The translations under genes and the position numbers were made by a program. A stretch of 64,000 nucleotides of DNA from Achromobacter seleniivolatilans (lineage in GTDB: Bacteria > Pseudomonadota > Gammaproteobacteria > Burkholderiales > Burkholderiaceae_B). The notes below the pieces were generated by a model that saw nothing but the letters and a program-made list of their open reading frames with translations, made no database searches and had not been told where the DNA came from. The stretch spans positions 4,092,001-4,156,000 of the forward strand of contig NZ_CP132976.1 of NCBI RefSeq assembly GCF_030864005.1. Direction: 5' to 3'. This document shows positions 7,708-17,161 of this stretch, piece by piece (positions within the stretch are counted from its first letter, which is position 1; each line of letters starts with the position of its first letter).

Positions 7708-10700
7708 CTATTCCGACGCTTGAGCTGGCGAGGCCGGCGGCGTGTGCGGAGGATGCGCTTCGCTGCCGGCATGGCCGGGTTTCTTGCGTGCAGTGGCAAT
7801 CAGCGTGTAGGCCACCGGCACGACGAACAAGGTCAGTAGTGTACCCAGCATCAGGCCGCCGACCAGAACCCAGCCGATCTGCTGGCGGGATTCCGCACCC
7901 GCGCCCGTCGACAGCGCCAGCGGCACGGTGCCCAGCACCATGGCCCCGGTTGTCATGAGAATCGGGCGCAGCCGCAGCACACTGGCCTCGGTGACTGCGG
8001 CGAACAGTTCCTTGCCCTCGTCGCGCAGCTGGTTCGTGAATTCCACGATCAGGATGCCGTGTTTGGTGATCAGTCCCACCAGTGTGATCAGGCCGATCTG
8101 GCTGTAGATGGACAGCGTGCCGCCCGTGAGCCACAAGGCCAGCAGCGCTCCGGTCATGGACAACGGCACGGACAGCATGATGATGAACGGGTTGCGCCAG
8201 CTTTCGAATTGCGCAGCCAGCACCAAGTAGATAAACGCCAGCGCCATGCCGAAGACCAGGTAAATGCTGCCCGACGAATCGCGGAATTCTCGCGACTGGC
8301 CGTCCAGGTCCGTCACGATCGTGTTGGGCAGCACGTCGCGCGCCACCTGGTGCATGTGGGCCAGCACTTCGCCCAAGGCATAACCCGGCGCTACCGCAGC
8401 GTCGATCTTTACGGCGCGCAGACGGTTGAAGTGGTTCAGCGATTGCGGCGACACGCCTTCGTGTACGCCCAGCAAATTGTCCAGCTGCACCATGCTGCCG
8501 TCGCGAGCCCGCACGTAGATGCCAGAGATATCCGTAGGATTGGCACGGTCGCGCGGCGTGACCTGCACGATCACGTCGTACTGTTCACCCTCGTCTTTAT
8601 AGCGGGTCACCTGACGCCCGCCCAGCATGGACTCCAAGGTGCGGCCCACGGTGTCGACATTGGCGCCCACGTCGGCCATCTTGTCGCGGTCTACCCGCAC
8701 GCGCAGTTCGGGCGTGTTCAGGCGCAAATCGGTGTCCAGGTTGAGCAGGCCGGGATACTTGCGCAACTCGGCCAGGAACAACTCCGTCAGCCGCGACAGC
8801 TCTCCGTACGACGCCTGGCTCATGATGATGAACTCCACCGGCTTGGAGCGCGCAGACTGGCCGAGCGACGGCGGATTGGTCGGAAACGCCCGCACGCCGG
8901 GCAACGATGCAAACTGCGGCTGCAACTGCTGCGTGATGGCCTGCTGCTTGCGGTCGCGTTCTTCCCAGGGTTTCAAGCGCAGAATGGCAGTGCCGTCCGT
9001 CACCGTGGGAAAACCCACCGTGACCTGGTTGCCACTGGCCTCGGGGATCTCGGAGTAGAACTTCTCGATGCCCAGCATGCTGTCCAGCGTGTAGTTCAGC
9101 GTCGCGCCTTCCGGCGAGCTGACAATGCCAAACACCACGCCACGGTCTTCGATGGGCGCCAGTTCGCTTTTGACCACTTGGAACAGCACGCCGCTGCCTG
9201 CCGCCACCGCCACGCCTATCGCTACAACCAGCCAACGATGGCGCAAGGACGCGCCCAGCAGGCGGCGGTAGCCATTGCTCATGGCGTTGAGCCAGCCTTC
9301 AATCAGGTTGTACCAGCGGCTATGGCTGCTCTCGTGGCGCAGCAGCACCGAGCACATCATGGGCGTCAGCGTCAGCGCGACAAAACCCGACACCAGCACC
9401 GCGCCGGCCAGCGCCAGCGCGAACTCAATGAACAGCCGCCCGGTGCGCCCCGTGGCAAACGCCAGCGGCGCATACACCGTGACCAAGGTCATGGTCATGG
9501 CAACCACCGCAAAGCCGATTTCCTTCGAGCCGCGCAAGGCCGCTTCCTTGCGCGGCATGCCCTCTTCGATGTGCCGGTAAATGTTCTCCAGCACCACGAT
9601 GGCGTCGTCCACCACCAGGCCAATCGCCAGCACCATGGCCAGGAGCGTCAGCGTATTGATCGAAAAACCAAAGAAGTACATCAGCGCGCATGCGCCCACC
9701 AGCGACACGGGAATCGTGACGATGGGAATGATGCTGGCGCGCAGGTTGCGCAAAAAGAAGAAGATCACCAGCACCACCAAAACGATGGCTTCGCCGATGG
9801 TGTGGAACACGGAATCAATGGAACGCTCGATAAACACCGACGAGTCATACGCGATGTTCAGCTTCATGCCCGCAGGCAGGTTCTCGTTCAGGCGGTCCAC
9901 TTCCTGACGCGCTGCCTTGGACAGTTCCAGCGGGTTGGCGGTGGATTGGCGCGTCACGCCGATGTTGATGGCCGGCTTGCCGTTGAACCGGGATAGCACG
10001 CGGTCGCTGGCGGCGGCGATTTCCACCTTGGACACATCGCGCAGACGCACGGGGTAGCCCTTTACGTTCGCCACGATCACGTCTTCGAATTGCGCGGGCG
10101 TTTGCAGATCGGTGGACGACACCACCGAGAACTCACGGGCGCGCGATTCGATCCGGCCTGCCGGGATCTCGACGTTCTGGCTGCGCAGCGCGGCCTCTAC
10201 GTCCTGAACGGTCAGACCGTAGGCAGCGAGTTTGTCGCGATCTACATAGATACGCATCGACGGCAAACGTTCGCCGAACACACGGACTTCGGCCGCGCCA
10301 GGCAACACCGACAAACGCGTCTTGATATAGCGGTTGATGTAGTCAGACGTCTGAATCGCCGAGAACGTGCCCGACTCTACCGCGATGTAAATGATCGGCT
10401 GGGAATCCGCCTCGACCTTGCCGATGATGGGTTCGTCGATTTCATCCGGCAGGAAGCGGCGCGCGCGCGATACCTTGTCGCGCACTTCTGCCGCGGCGGC
10501 ATCCGGATTGCGCGACAGATTGAACTTGATGTTGATCAGGCTGCGTTCCGATCGGCTGCGAGACGTCATGACGTCCACGCCCTCGATGCCCGCCAACTGA
10601 TCTTCCAGCGGCTTGGTCACCTGCGATTCGATCACCTCGGGCGATGCGCCCTTGTAGGTGGTGTCCACGGACACAATGGGCTCATCGATCTTGGGATACT

Positions 10701-10806
10701 CGCGCACGGTCAGCCGCGAGTAGGAGATCAGGCCGATCAGCACGATGATCAGCGACAAAACCGACGCAAACACCGGCCGCTTGATGCAGGTTTCCGAAAT
10801 ACGCAT
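7708..10806 (-). CDS. RND multidrug efflux pump, inner-membrane transporter (HAE-1 type)
   Basis: The 1032-residue protein has the standard RND/AcrB layout. There is an N-terminal membrane helix, two large periplasmic regions, and two blocks of membrane helices. The proton-relay stretch GLVVDDAIVVLENI, near residue 405, has the paired Asp of AcrB D407/D408. The N-terminus MRISETCIKRPVFA is typical of HAE-1 pumps. It follows the membrane-fusion-protein gene by 35 bp, forming an adaptor-pump operon. No outer-membrane channel gene is adjacent, so it must use a TolC/OprM-type channel encoded elsewhere. Substrates are unknown. Its placement between rnhA and dnaQ is unusual. Confidence 0.93.
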   Translation of the reverse strand: MRISETCIKRPVFASVLSLIIVLIGLISYSRLTVREYPKIDEPIVSVDTTYKGASPEVIESQVTKPLEDQLAGIEGVDVMTSRSRSERSLINIKFNLSRNPDAAAAEVRDKVSRARRFLPDEIDEPIIGKVEADSQPIIYIAVESGTFSAIQTSDYINRYIKTRLSVLPGAAEVRVFGERLPSMRIYVDRDKLAAYGLTVQDVEAALRSQNVEIPAGRIESRAREFSVVSSTDLQTPAQFEDVIVANVKGYPVRLRDVSKVEIAAASDRVLSRFNGKPAINIGVTRQSTANPLELSKAARQEVDRLNENLPAGMKLNIAYDSSVFIERSIDSVFHTIGEAIVLVVLVIFFFLRNLRASIIPIVTIPVSLVGACALMYFFGFSINTLTLLAMVLAIGLVVDDAIVVLENIYRHIEEGMPRKEAALRGSKEIGFAVVAMTMTLVTVYAPLAFATGRTGRLFIEFALALAGAVLVSGFVALTLTPMMCSVLLRHESSHSRWYNLIEGWLNAMSNGYRRLLGASLRHRWLVVAIGVAVAAGSGVLFQVVKSELAPIEDRGVVFGIVSSPEGATLNYTLDSMLGIEKFYSEIPEASGNQVTVGFPTVTDGTAILRLKPWEERDRKQQAITQQLQPQFASLPGVRAFPTNPPSLGQSARSKPVEFIIMSQASYGELSRLTELFLAELRKYPGLLNLDTDLRLNTPELRVRVDRDKMADVGANVDTVGRTLESMLGGRQVTRYKDEGEQYDVIVQVTPRDRANPTDISGIYVRARDGSMVQLDNLLGVHEGVSPQSLNHFNRLRAVKIDAAVAPGYALGEVLAHMHQVARDVLPNTIVTDLDGQSREFRDSSGSIYLVFGMALAFIYLVLAAQFESWRNPFIIMLSVPLSMTGALLALWLTGGTLSIYSQIGLITLVGLITKHGILIVEFTNQLRDEGKELFAAVTEASVLRLRPILMTTGAMVLGTVPLALSTGAGAESRQQIGWVLVGGLMLGTLLTLFVVPVAYTLIATARKKPGHAGSEAHPPHTPPASPAQASE

Positions 10807-10841
10807 GGTGCGCCGCCGCTAAAGAAGATGAAAAGCCGGCG

Positions 10842-11921
10842 TCACACGCCGTTCAAGACGGTCACGGCGCCGCCGTCCGTCACGCGTTGCATGCCCGCGA
10901 CCACAAGTTGATCGCCCTCGCCCACGCCAGTCAGGATTTCGACGAGGCCTTCGCGGCGCTCGCCTATCGTGACTTCACGCCGCTCTGCGCGGCCGTCCTT
11001 GACTCGATATACATACTGAACCTGGCCAGAGGGCGACAACGCGGCTTCTGGCACGACCAATGCGCGGTCCAAATTGAACTGCAACTGCACCCGCGCAAAC
11101 ATGCCGGGGCGCAGCACCGCGTCTTTATTGTCGACCGTGGCCCGCAGCAAGATGGACCGCCCGCCCGCATCAATCAGCGGGCTGACCGCGTAGACCATGC
11201 CTTGCCGTTCCTGCCCGGGCAGCGCATCCAGGCGCAAGGTCAGCTGTTGCCCCACGCCCACCTTGCTCAAGTACATTTCCGGCACCCGGAAGTCCACTTT
11301 CAGCGGGTCGATCGCTTCCAGCGGCGCCAGGTCCTGCCCTTGATTGACGTAGTCGCCCACCGACACGCTGCGCAGCCCCACAATGCCGCCAAACGGGGCA
11401 GAGATGGTCAGTTTGTCCAGCCGCGCCTGTGCCAGCGCGACGGCAGCTTCCTGGACTTTCAGCGTGCTGGCGGATTCGTCGCGAGCCTGTTGACTGACAA
11501 AACCCTTGCCCTGCAACTCCACTGCGCGCCGGTAGTGGCTTTGCGCCAATGTCAGATTGGCGCGAGCCTGCGCCAGTTCTGCGCGCGGCACGGAATCGTC
11601 CAGCCGAATCAAGACCTGCCCACGCGCAACCGGCTGCCCTTCTTTGAATTCAATGGACTGAATGCGGCCCGCCACTTCCGGCCGCAACACAACGGATTCA
11701 TCCGAACGCAGACTGCCCACAGCGGACAAGCCTCGCGCAAAAGGGATTTCCTTCACGATCGCCACGGCAACCCGACTTGGGCCAGCGGGTGTGACAAGCG
11801 GCTTATCGGAGGTCTGAGTGGGGGAGGCGCCGGGCGCGAGCCAACGCGGCACAAATACACCGAGTGCGGCCCCCGCGGCCAACCCGGCCGCGACGGCGGC
11901 CAGCAGTACAGCTTTTTTCAT
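10842..11921 (-). CDS. RND efflux periplasmic adaptor (membrane fusion protein)
   Basis: The 359-residue adaptor starts with a membrane anchor or signal (MKKAVLLAAVAAGLAAGAAL) that has no lipobox Cys, so it is probably held by an N-terminal helix. A lipoyl/biotinyl half-motif follows (GRIQSIEFKEGQPVARGQVL), then a coiled-coil hairpin at about residues 100-150, the second lipoyl half (ISAPFGGIVG) and beta-barrel domains. This is the HlyD/AcrA pattern. The ATG at 11921 was chosen over an upstream start because the signal sequence begins there. It is the first gene of the efflux operon and sits downstream of a hairpin that would terminate rnhA transcription, so it should have its own promoter. 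No local regulator gene is adjacent. Confidence 0.9.
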   Translation of the reverse strand: MKKAVLLAAVAAGLAAGAALGVFVPRWLAPGASPTQTSDKPLVTPAGPSRVAVAIVKEIPFARGLSAVGSLRSDESVVLRPEVAGRIQSIEFKEGQPVARGQVLIRLDDSVPRAELAQARANLTLAQSHYRRAVELQGKGFVSQQARDESASTLKVQEAAVALAQARLDKLTISAPFGGIVGLRSVSVGDYVNQGQDLAPLEAIDPLKVDFRVPEMYLSKVGVGQQLTLRLDALPGQERQGMVYAVSPLIDAGGRSILLRATVDNKDAVLRPGMFARVQLQFNLDRALVVPEAALSPSGQVQYVYRVKDGRAERREVTIGERREGLVEILTGVGEGDQLVVAGMQRVTDGGAVTVLNGV

Positions 11922-12056
11922 GCGCGAATGTGGCGGTATTGCGGCGCGGGCCGAGCATGCCCCACTCGGACGACGCCACAGGAACAGGTATGAGGGAAGG
12001 CACTTTAGCACCCGAATTTACATACTGGAACAATCCAGAAGCCGGATGAAAGAACT

Positions 12057-12079
12057 AAATCAGCCCCTAGGGCTGATTT
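12057..12079 (-). terminator. Hairpin between rnhA and the efflux operon
   Basis: AAATCAGCCC and GGGCTGATTT form a perfect 10-bp stem with a 3-base loop, 21 bp past the rnhA stop on its strand. Only a short T run follows, so termination may be incomplete. Confidence 0.6.
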
Positions 12080-12099
12080 GAGGGTTTATCCCGATGTCT

Positions 12100-12561
12100 T
12101 CAGCCCCGCCGGGCCGACTCCACGCCCATATTGGCCAATTGATCGGCCCGTTCGTTGCCCGGATCGCCCGCATGCCCGCGCACCCAGCGCCAGGACACCT
12201 GGTGGCGTTGCACTTGCTCATCCAGCGCCTGCCAGAGTTCAACGTTTTTTACCGGCTTCTTGTCCGCCGTCATCCAGCCGCGCCGCTTCCAGTTGGTCAG
12301 CCACTCGGTCATGCCTTTCATCACGTACTGCGAGTCAGTGTGTATCGTGACGACGCACGCACGCTTCAACGCGCGCAGGCCTTCGATGACCGCCAGCAGC
12401 TCCATACGGTTGTTGGTGGTTTGAAGTTCGCCGCCGTGCATGGTTTTTTCATGGCCGCCCGCGCGCATCAGCACGCCCCAGCCGCCCGGACCGGGGTTGC
12501 CTTTGCAGGCTCCATCCGTCCACATCTCTACTTTCTGGTCGTTCGCTTTGTTGTCCTGCAT
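12100..12561 (-). CDS. rnhA: Ribonuclease HI
   Basis: The 153-residue enzyme degrades RNA in RNA-DNA hybrids. Catalytic acidic residues are visible in [16 protein letters not shown] (D16), in the [13 protein letters not shown] helix (Glu), in HTDSQYV (Asp) and in the C-terminal [15 protein letters not shown]. The length equals that of E. coli RNase HI (155). The ATG at 12561 lies 13 residues before the first motif. Order on the strand is YafS-like methyltransferase, rnhA, then efflux genes and dnaQ. In E. coli, rnhA and dnaQ are direct divergent neighbours and yafS and gloB flank rnhA. Confidence 0.96.
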   Translation of the reverse strand: MQDNKANDQKVEMWTDGACKGNPGPGGWGVLMRAGGHEKTMHGGELQTTNNRMELLAVIEGLRALKRACVVTIHTDSQYVMKGMTEWLTNWKRRGWMTADKKPVKNVELWQALDEQVQRHQVSWRWVRGHAGDPGNERADQLANMGVESARRG

Positions 12562-12610
12562 GGTGCTGCTTGGATTTCCTTGTTCGTGCAAAGTGATTCC
12601 GGCCGGCCGC

Positions 12611-13390
12611 TCAAGAGGGGTCAAAGCCGTCGTCCGCCTGGCGGTTGACCACCACGGACGCTGCGCGCGCGCGCTTCGGCTTGGTCTTCCAGGCAGGGCC
12701 GATGATACGCATGCCGGCCACGCGCTTGACGGCCGACACCATGTAGACCGCCCCGCCCAGGCTCCACCAGCGGGCGCCGGCCGATTCCAGAAAGCCCCAG
12801 CGTTGCAGCCATTTTTCGCTACGGCAGGCGGGTGCATAGCAGCCAAAATGGCTTTCTTTGACTTCCAGCGACAGCAGCTTGAACCAATCTTTCAGCCGCT
12901 GCGACGACACCTGGGACGACGGCGGCTGGGGCAGCCAGGGTTCCATGCCGGGCATGCGCGTGCGCGCGCCCCACATGCTCCAGGGGTTGAACCCCGAAAT
13001 CACGACGCGCCCTTCCGGCACCAGCACTCGCTCGACTTCGCGGAGCACGTTGTGCGGTTCCAGCGTGCATTCAAAGGCATGCGGCAGGACTAGCAAGTCC
13101 ACGCTCTGGGACTCAAACGGCAGGGCCTCGGGCTGCGCAATCACAACGCGGGACTGCCAGCCGGTAGTATTTTCGGGCGTTGGCGTTTCGGTGCCGACAT
13201 AACCTTTGAAAGGCATGCGGTTGGCGCGCAGCAGATTCATGTCGGCCAAGCCGACCTGCCAGGCGTAATATCCAAACACATCCGCGACAGCCGCGTCGAA
13301 CTGGGCCCGCTCCCAGGCCAGGGCGTATTGCCCCGGTGGCGTCTGGAACCATTCGGCCAGTTCTACAATCGGCGGAGTATCTTCTGCCAC
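12611..13390 (-). CDS. SAM-dependent methyltransferase, YafS-like
   Basis: The 259-residue protein has a class I methyltransferase core. The stretch [22 protein letters not shown] (about residues 90-111) holds the motif-II/III region, and [19 protein letters not shown] is the usual post-core strand. The methyl-binding GxGxG loop is weak. It is divergent from gloB (20 bp between starts) and 50 bp upstream of rnhA. That reproduces the gloB-yafS-rnhA order of E. coli and supports a YafS assignment. The methyl acceptor is unknown. Confidence 0.8.
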   Translation of the reverse strand: MAEDTPPIVELAEWFQTPPGQYALAWERAQFDAAVADVFGYYAWQVGLADMNLLRANRMPFKGYVGTETPTPENTTGWQSRVVIAQPEALPFESQSVDLLVLPHAFECTLEPHNVLREVERVLVPEGRVVISGFNPWSMWGARTRMPGMEPWLPQPPSSQVSSQRLKDWFKLLSLEVKESHFGCYAPACRSEKWLQRWGFLESAGARWWSLGGAVYMVSAVKRVAGMRIIGPAWKTKPKRARAASVVVNRQADDGFDPS

Positions 13391-13410
13391 GTTCTATTCC
13401 TTCAGATCTC

Positions 13411-14232
13411 ATGCAAGCCTTGACCGCCCCCGCAGGCGGCCGCGAGCGCCAAGCCGCGGTTTTGCCTCTACCCGCTTTCTCCGACAACTACATCTGGGCC
13501 ATCGTGCACGGCGAAAATGCCGCCGTGGTGGACCCGGGCGAAGCCGGTCCGGTACTGAAATGGCTGGAGCAAGAAGGCTTGAAGCTGCGCGCCATTCTAC
13601 TCACGCACCATCACGGCGACCATGTGGGCGGTGTGCTTGAATTGTCACGCATCGGGGACATTACCGTATATGGTCCGGCGCGGGAACGCCTGCCGCGTTG
13701 TGACGTGGCGCTCAAGGAAGGCGACCGCGTCGCCCTGCCCGATCTGGACCTGGACCTGCGGGTGCTGGACGTGCCCGGCCACACCGCCGGACACATCGCC
13801 TACACCGGCCGCGCGGCCGGAATAGAACCCGTCCTATTCTGTGGGGACACCCTGTTTGCGGGCGGCTGCGGCCGGCTTTTCGAGGGAACTCCCGCGCAAA
13901 TGCTTGATTCTTTGGAAAAATTTTCCGTTTTACCGCCAGATACACAGGTTTTTTGCGCGCACGAGTACACTCTAGCGAACTTGCGCTGGGCACTGGCTGT
14001 GGAACCCGCCAATCGCACCCTGCAACAGTGGTATCAGCGAGCCCAGCAATTACGAACGGAAGGAATTCCCACGCTTCCATCGACCATCGGTCAGGAACGC
14101 GAGACGAATCCGTTTTTGCGTACGCAGCAAGTCGACGTCGTTCGTGCCGCAGCCAGCTGGGCCGGACGCACCCACCCTACGCCGGTAGAGGTTTTTGCCT
14201 CCCTTCGTGAATGGAAGAACGATTTCAAGTGA
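13411..14232 (+). CDS. gloB: Hydroxyacylglutathione hydrolase (glyoxalase II)
   Basis: The 273-residue protein has the metallo-beta-lactamase motif THHHGDHVGG (H66, H68, D70, H71), and later the ligands VPGHTAGHIAY, FCGDTLFAGGCGR and CAHEYTLANLRW typical of glyoxalase II. The C-terminal ERETNPFLR binds glutathione. It hydrolyses S-lactoylglutathione to lactate and glutathione in methylglyoxal detoxification. The ATG at 13411 starts the conserved region 25 residues earlier. mltD follows after 7 bp, so the two are probably one transcript. Confidence 0.95.
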   Translation: MQALTAPAGGRERQAAVLPLPAFSDNYIWAIVHGENAAVVDPGEAGPVLKWLEQEGLKLRAILLTHHHGDHVGGVLELSRIGDITVYGPARERLPRCDVALKEGDRVALPDLDLDLRVLDVPGHTAGHIAYTGRAAGIEPVLFCGDTLFAGGCGRLFEGTPAQMLDSLEKFSVLPPDTQVFCAHEYTLANLRWALAVEPANRTLQQWYQRAQQLRTEGIPTLPSTIGQERETNPFLRTQQVDVVRAAASWAGRTHPTPVEVFASLREWKNDFK

Positions 14233-14239
14233 CCGCCCG

Positions 14240-15658
14240 ATGAATCTATCCCGACTCCTTCTGCCAGTGCTGCTGGCAGTCCTCGCCGGTTGCGCAGGAA
14301 CCAAAGCCCCCGATAGCAAGAACCTCACTACCAATTCCCAAGGGCGTTACATCGCCCGGGACACGTCAAGAACGGTTGATCTGACCAACCCGCCTGCCGA
14401 CGCCTGGGACCGCATCCGCCGCGGTTTCGCCATTCCCAACCTGAACACCGACCTCTCCCGGCAGTGGACCGACTATTACGCGTCCCACCCCGAGGCCGTT
14501 CAGCGCATGGCGGAACGCGCAGGGAAATACCTGTATTTCATCGTGGACGAGATCAATCGCCGCGGCCTGCCGACAGAACTGGCCCTGCTGCCGTTTGTCG
14601 AAAGCGCCTACAACCCGACCGCGCTGTCGCGCGCTCAAGCCTCGGGCCTGTGGCAATTTGTGCCGGCAACCGGCCAGCACTTCAACCTGAAGCAAGACTG
14701 GTGGCGCGACGAACGCCGCGACCCCATCGCCTCGACCAACGCGGCGCTGGACTATCTGGAAAAGCTGTTTGAAATGCAGGGCGACTGGTATCTGGCGCTG
14801 GCGTCCTACAACTGGGGCGAAGGCTCCGTCCAGCGCGCCATGGCCAAGAACGAGAACGCCGGTCAGCCGACCGACTATCTGTCCCTGAACATGCCGGACG
14901 AAACCCGCAACTACGTACCCAAGTTGCAGGCCATCAAGAACATCATTGCCGACCCGCAGCGCTACGCGGTGGCGCTGCCCCCCGTGGGCAACACGCCGTA
15001 CTTCGTCACGGTGCAAAAGAATGGCGATATTGATCAGGAAATCGCCGCCAAGCTGGCCGAAATGCCGCTGGACGAATTCAAAGCGCTGAACCCGTCGTTC
15101 AACCGCCCGGTCATTCGCGCCGATCATGGCCCCACCCTGTTGCTGCCGGCTGACCGCGTTGAGATCTTCAACGCCAATCTGACGAACTTCAAGGGCGACC
15201 TGAGCGCCTGGAAGGTTTATCACACGCGCCGCGGGGAATCTTTTGCGTCGATCGCCAAGCGTTTTGGCGTGACGGAATCCAAGCTGCGTGAAACCAACGA
15301 CATCGGCTCGCGCCAGAAGTCGGCTTCCGGCCAATCGCTGCTGGTGCCCGGAGACCCAGGCACAGGCGGCGTGCAGTTGGCATCGCTGGCGCCCCCGGTT
15401 GGCGCATTGGAATCTGCACCGTCCGACAACAAGGCTGCCGCCCCGCGCAGCCGCGCCACGCCAGCCCCCGCGGCTCGTGTGTCGGGCGCCCGTCCCAATG
15501 TTCGTACCCACAAGGTCCGCCAGGGCGACACGCTGTTTTCGCTGGCCAAGCAATACGGCACCTCGATCGACGCGCTGCGCGCCCTGAACAACCTGAAGGG
15601 CAATGCCCTGAAGGTCGGCGCGCAACTGCGAGTCCCGGGTACCAACGCCCGCGGCTGA
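14240..15658 (+). CDS. mltD: Membrane-bound lytic murein transglycosylase D
   Basis: The 472-residue lipoprotein has signal MNLSRLLLPVLLAVLAGC with a lipobox ending at Cys18. An SLT lysozyme-like domain follows, with the catalytic Glu in LLPFVESAYNPTALS and then ASGLWQFVPATG. Two LysM peptidoglycan-binding repeats are near residues 330-375 and at the C-terminus (about 425-468, HKVRQGDTLFSLAKQYG). It cleaves the glycan strand of peptidoglycan to 1,6-anhydro products in the outer-membrane periplasmic face. Start ATG at 14240 is 7 bp after the gloB stop. A strong hairpin ends the unit. Confidence 0.95.
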   Translation: MNLSRLLLPVLLAVLAGCAGTKAPDSKNLTTNSQGRYIARDTSRTVDLTNPPADAWDRIRRGFAIPNLNTDLSRQWTDYYASHPEAVQRMAERAGKYLYFIVDEINRRGLPTELALLPFVESAYNPTALSRAQASGLWQFVPATGQHFNLKQDWWRDERRDPIASTNAALDYLEKLFEMQGDWYLALASYNWGEGSVQRAMAKNENAGQPTDYLSLNMPDETRNYVPKLQAIKNIIADPQRYAVALPPVGNTPYFVTVQKNGDIDQEIAAKLAEMPLDEFKALNPSFNRPVIRADHGPTLLLPADRVEIFNANLTNFKGDLSAWKVYHTRRGESFASIAKRFGVTESKLRETNDIGSRQKSASGQSLLVPGDPGTGGVQLASLAPPVGALESAPSDNKAAAPRSRATPAPAARVSGARPNVRTHKVRQGDTLFSLAKQYGTSIDALRALNNLKGNALKVGAQLRVPGTNARG

Positions 15659-15674
15659 TCACAATATCGACGAC

Positions 15675-15706
15675 AGAACGGCGCCCCTGCGGGCGCCGTT
15701 CTTCTA
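15675..15706 (+). terminator. Rho-independent terminator after mltD
   Basis: GAACGGCGCCC and GGGCGCCGTTC form an 11-bp stem around CTGC, followed by TTCT. It lies 17 bp past the mltD stop and ahead of fabI, so fabI should have its own promoter. Confidence 0.75.
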
Positions 15707-15775
15707 AGTCCCCCGGCGCCGCCAAATTCCTTAAAATGGGCGGTCTCCAGCAGGGCAAAATCAAAGGAAAAATAT

Positions 15776-16561
15776 ATGGGCTTTCTCGCCGGCAAGCGCA
15801 TCCTGGTCACCGGGGTGCTTTCGAATCGATCCATCGCCTACGGCATCGCTCGCGCCTGTCACCAGCAAGGCGCCGAACTGGCGTTCACGTATGTGGGCGA
15901 CCGGTTCAAAGAACGCGTGAGCGAATTCGCCGCCGAATTCGGCAGCAAGATCGTGCTGCCTTGTGATGTGGCCGAAGACAGCCAGATCGAAGGCGCCTTC
16001 ACGGAATTAGCGCAGCATTGGGACGGTTTGGACGGCTTGGTGCACTCGATCGGTTTTGCCCCGCGCGAAGCCATCGCCGGCAATTTCCTGGACGGCTTGT
16101 CGCGTGAAGGTTTCCGCATCGCCCACGACATTTCCGCCTACAGCTTTGCCGCCATGGCCAAGGCTGCGCTGCCGTTGATGGAAGGCCGCAACGGTTCCGT
16201 GCTGACGCTGACCTACCTGGGTGCGGAACGCGTAGTGCCCAACTACAACACGATGGGCCTGGCCAAGGCATCGCTGGAAGCCAGCGTGCGTTATCTGGCC
16301 ACGGCGCTGGGTCCCCGCGGCATCCGCGCCAACGGCATTTCGGCCGGCCCCATCAAGACGCTGGCCGCAAGCGGCATCAAAGACTTTTCGGCCATCCTGA
16401 AGTTCGTGGAAGCCCAGGCCCCGCTGCGCCGCAACGTCACCATCGAAGACGTGGGCAACGTCGCGGCTTTCATGCTGTCGGATCTGGCTGCCGGCGTCAC
16501 GGGTGAAATCACCCACGTGGACGGCGGGTTCTCTACCGTTGTTCCGGGCATGGAAGACTGA
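15776..16561 (+). CDS. fabI: Enoyl-[acyl-carrier-protein] reductase (NADH), FabI
   Basis: The 261-residue protein is a short-chain-dehydrogenase-type enoyl-ACP reductase. It has [20 protein letters not shown] at the N-terminus and catalytic Tyr147, Tyr157 and Lys164, with the Y-x6-K spacing of FabI. It ends with the [15 protein letters not shown] signature. It reduces the enoyl-ACP in the last step of each fatty-acid elongation cycle and is the triclosan target. SD AAAGGA precedes the ATG. It is separated from mltD by a terminator and followed by a GC-rich hairpin. Confidence 0.96.
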   Translation: MGFLAGKRILVTGVLSNRSIAYGIARACHQQGAELAFTYVGDRFKERVSEFAAEFGSKIVLPCDVAEDSQIEGAFTELAQHWDGLDGLVHSIGFAPREAIAGNFLDGLSREGFRIAHDISAYSFAAMAKAALPLMEGRNGSVLTLTYLGAERVVPNYNTMGLAKASLEASVRYLATALGPRGIRANGISAGPIKTLAASGIKDFSAILKFVEAQAPLRRNVTIEDVGNVAAFMLSDLAAGVTGEITHVDGGFSTVVPGMED

Positions 16562-16572
16562 TCTTTCTTGCA

Positions 16573-16593
16573 GGCGGGGCATCGCGCCCCGCC
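16573..16593. terminator. GC-rich hairpin between convergent fabI and the OsmC gene
   Basis: GGCGGGGC and GCCCCGCC pair around ATCGC, 11 bp past the fabI stop. No T run follows on either strand, so its terminator role is uncertain. Confidence 0.4.
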
Positions 16594-16604
16594 CGGCCGG
16601 CACC

Positions 16605-17003
16605 TCAGTCCGGCCGCACAATCAGAGTGGACACCTGCACGTCCACCGCAGTCATCAGCTTGTGGATCGGACATTTCTCGGCCACCGCCAGCAGCTCGTC
16701 AATCTGGGCATCCGACAGCTCGCCATGCAAGGTGAGCTTGGCCGTCAAGCGGTAGACGCCTTTGCGCTCTTCGCTGGCATCCCGCACCACCTCCACCCCT
16801 ACTGATTCCAGCGGCAGCGCCTTGCGCTGCGCGTAGACCATCAGCGTCATGGCCTTGCAGCCGCCCAGCGCGGTATCGAAATAATCGTGGGGATCGGGGC
16901 CTTCTCCCACAGGCTGGGGCATGGCCAGCGGCAGGTCGTGCCCTTCGGCAGTCGCGGTGAATTGCAGGGCGTTGGGCGCATTCTGGCGGACGCGGATGCT
17001 CAT
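16605..17003 (-). CDS. OsmC/Ohr-family peroxide-reducing protein
   Basis: The 132-residue protein has the two conserved thiols of the OsmC fold, Cys49 in TALGGCKAMTL and Cys111 in AEKCPIHK. The start MSIRVRQNAPN is followed by the usual beta-strand. OsmC/Ohr proteins reduce organic hydroperoxides. This shorter group, like YhfA, has less clear substrates. It is a single gene, convergent with fabI and divergent from the DUF533 gene. Confidence 0.82.
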   Translation of the reverse strand: MSIRVRQNAPNALQFTATAEGHDLPLAMPQPVGEGPDPHDYFDTALGGCKAMTLMVYAQRKALPLESVGVEVVRDASEERKGVYRLTAKLTLHGELSDAQIDELLAVAEKCPIHKLMTAVDVQVSTLIVRPD

Positions 17004-17161
17004 GAATCGTATCTCCGGGAGATGGGCGTCCGGCGCGGGCGCCCCATTCGACGTTGTAGCACCCGCGGCCCCTTCCTAATGCTGACTGTAAGCTGAACTT
17101 TTTTCGGCTCTGTCAGTCAGATATCCCAATCCGTAATTCACGCACAGACATAGGGGGCCAC

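Noticed and set aside
8059..9996. A 645-codon open frame on the plus strand
   Set aside because: It lies wholly inside the RND pump gene on the other strand. Its residues are rich in His, Gln and Arg, as expected for the antisense of a high-GC membrane protein gene. No ribosome site or domain.
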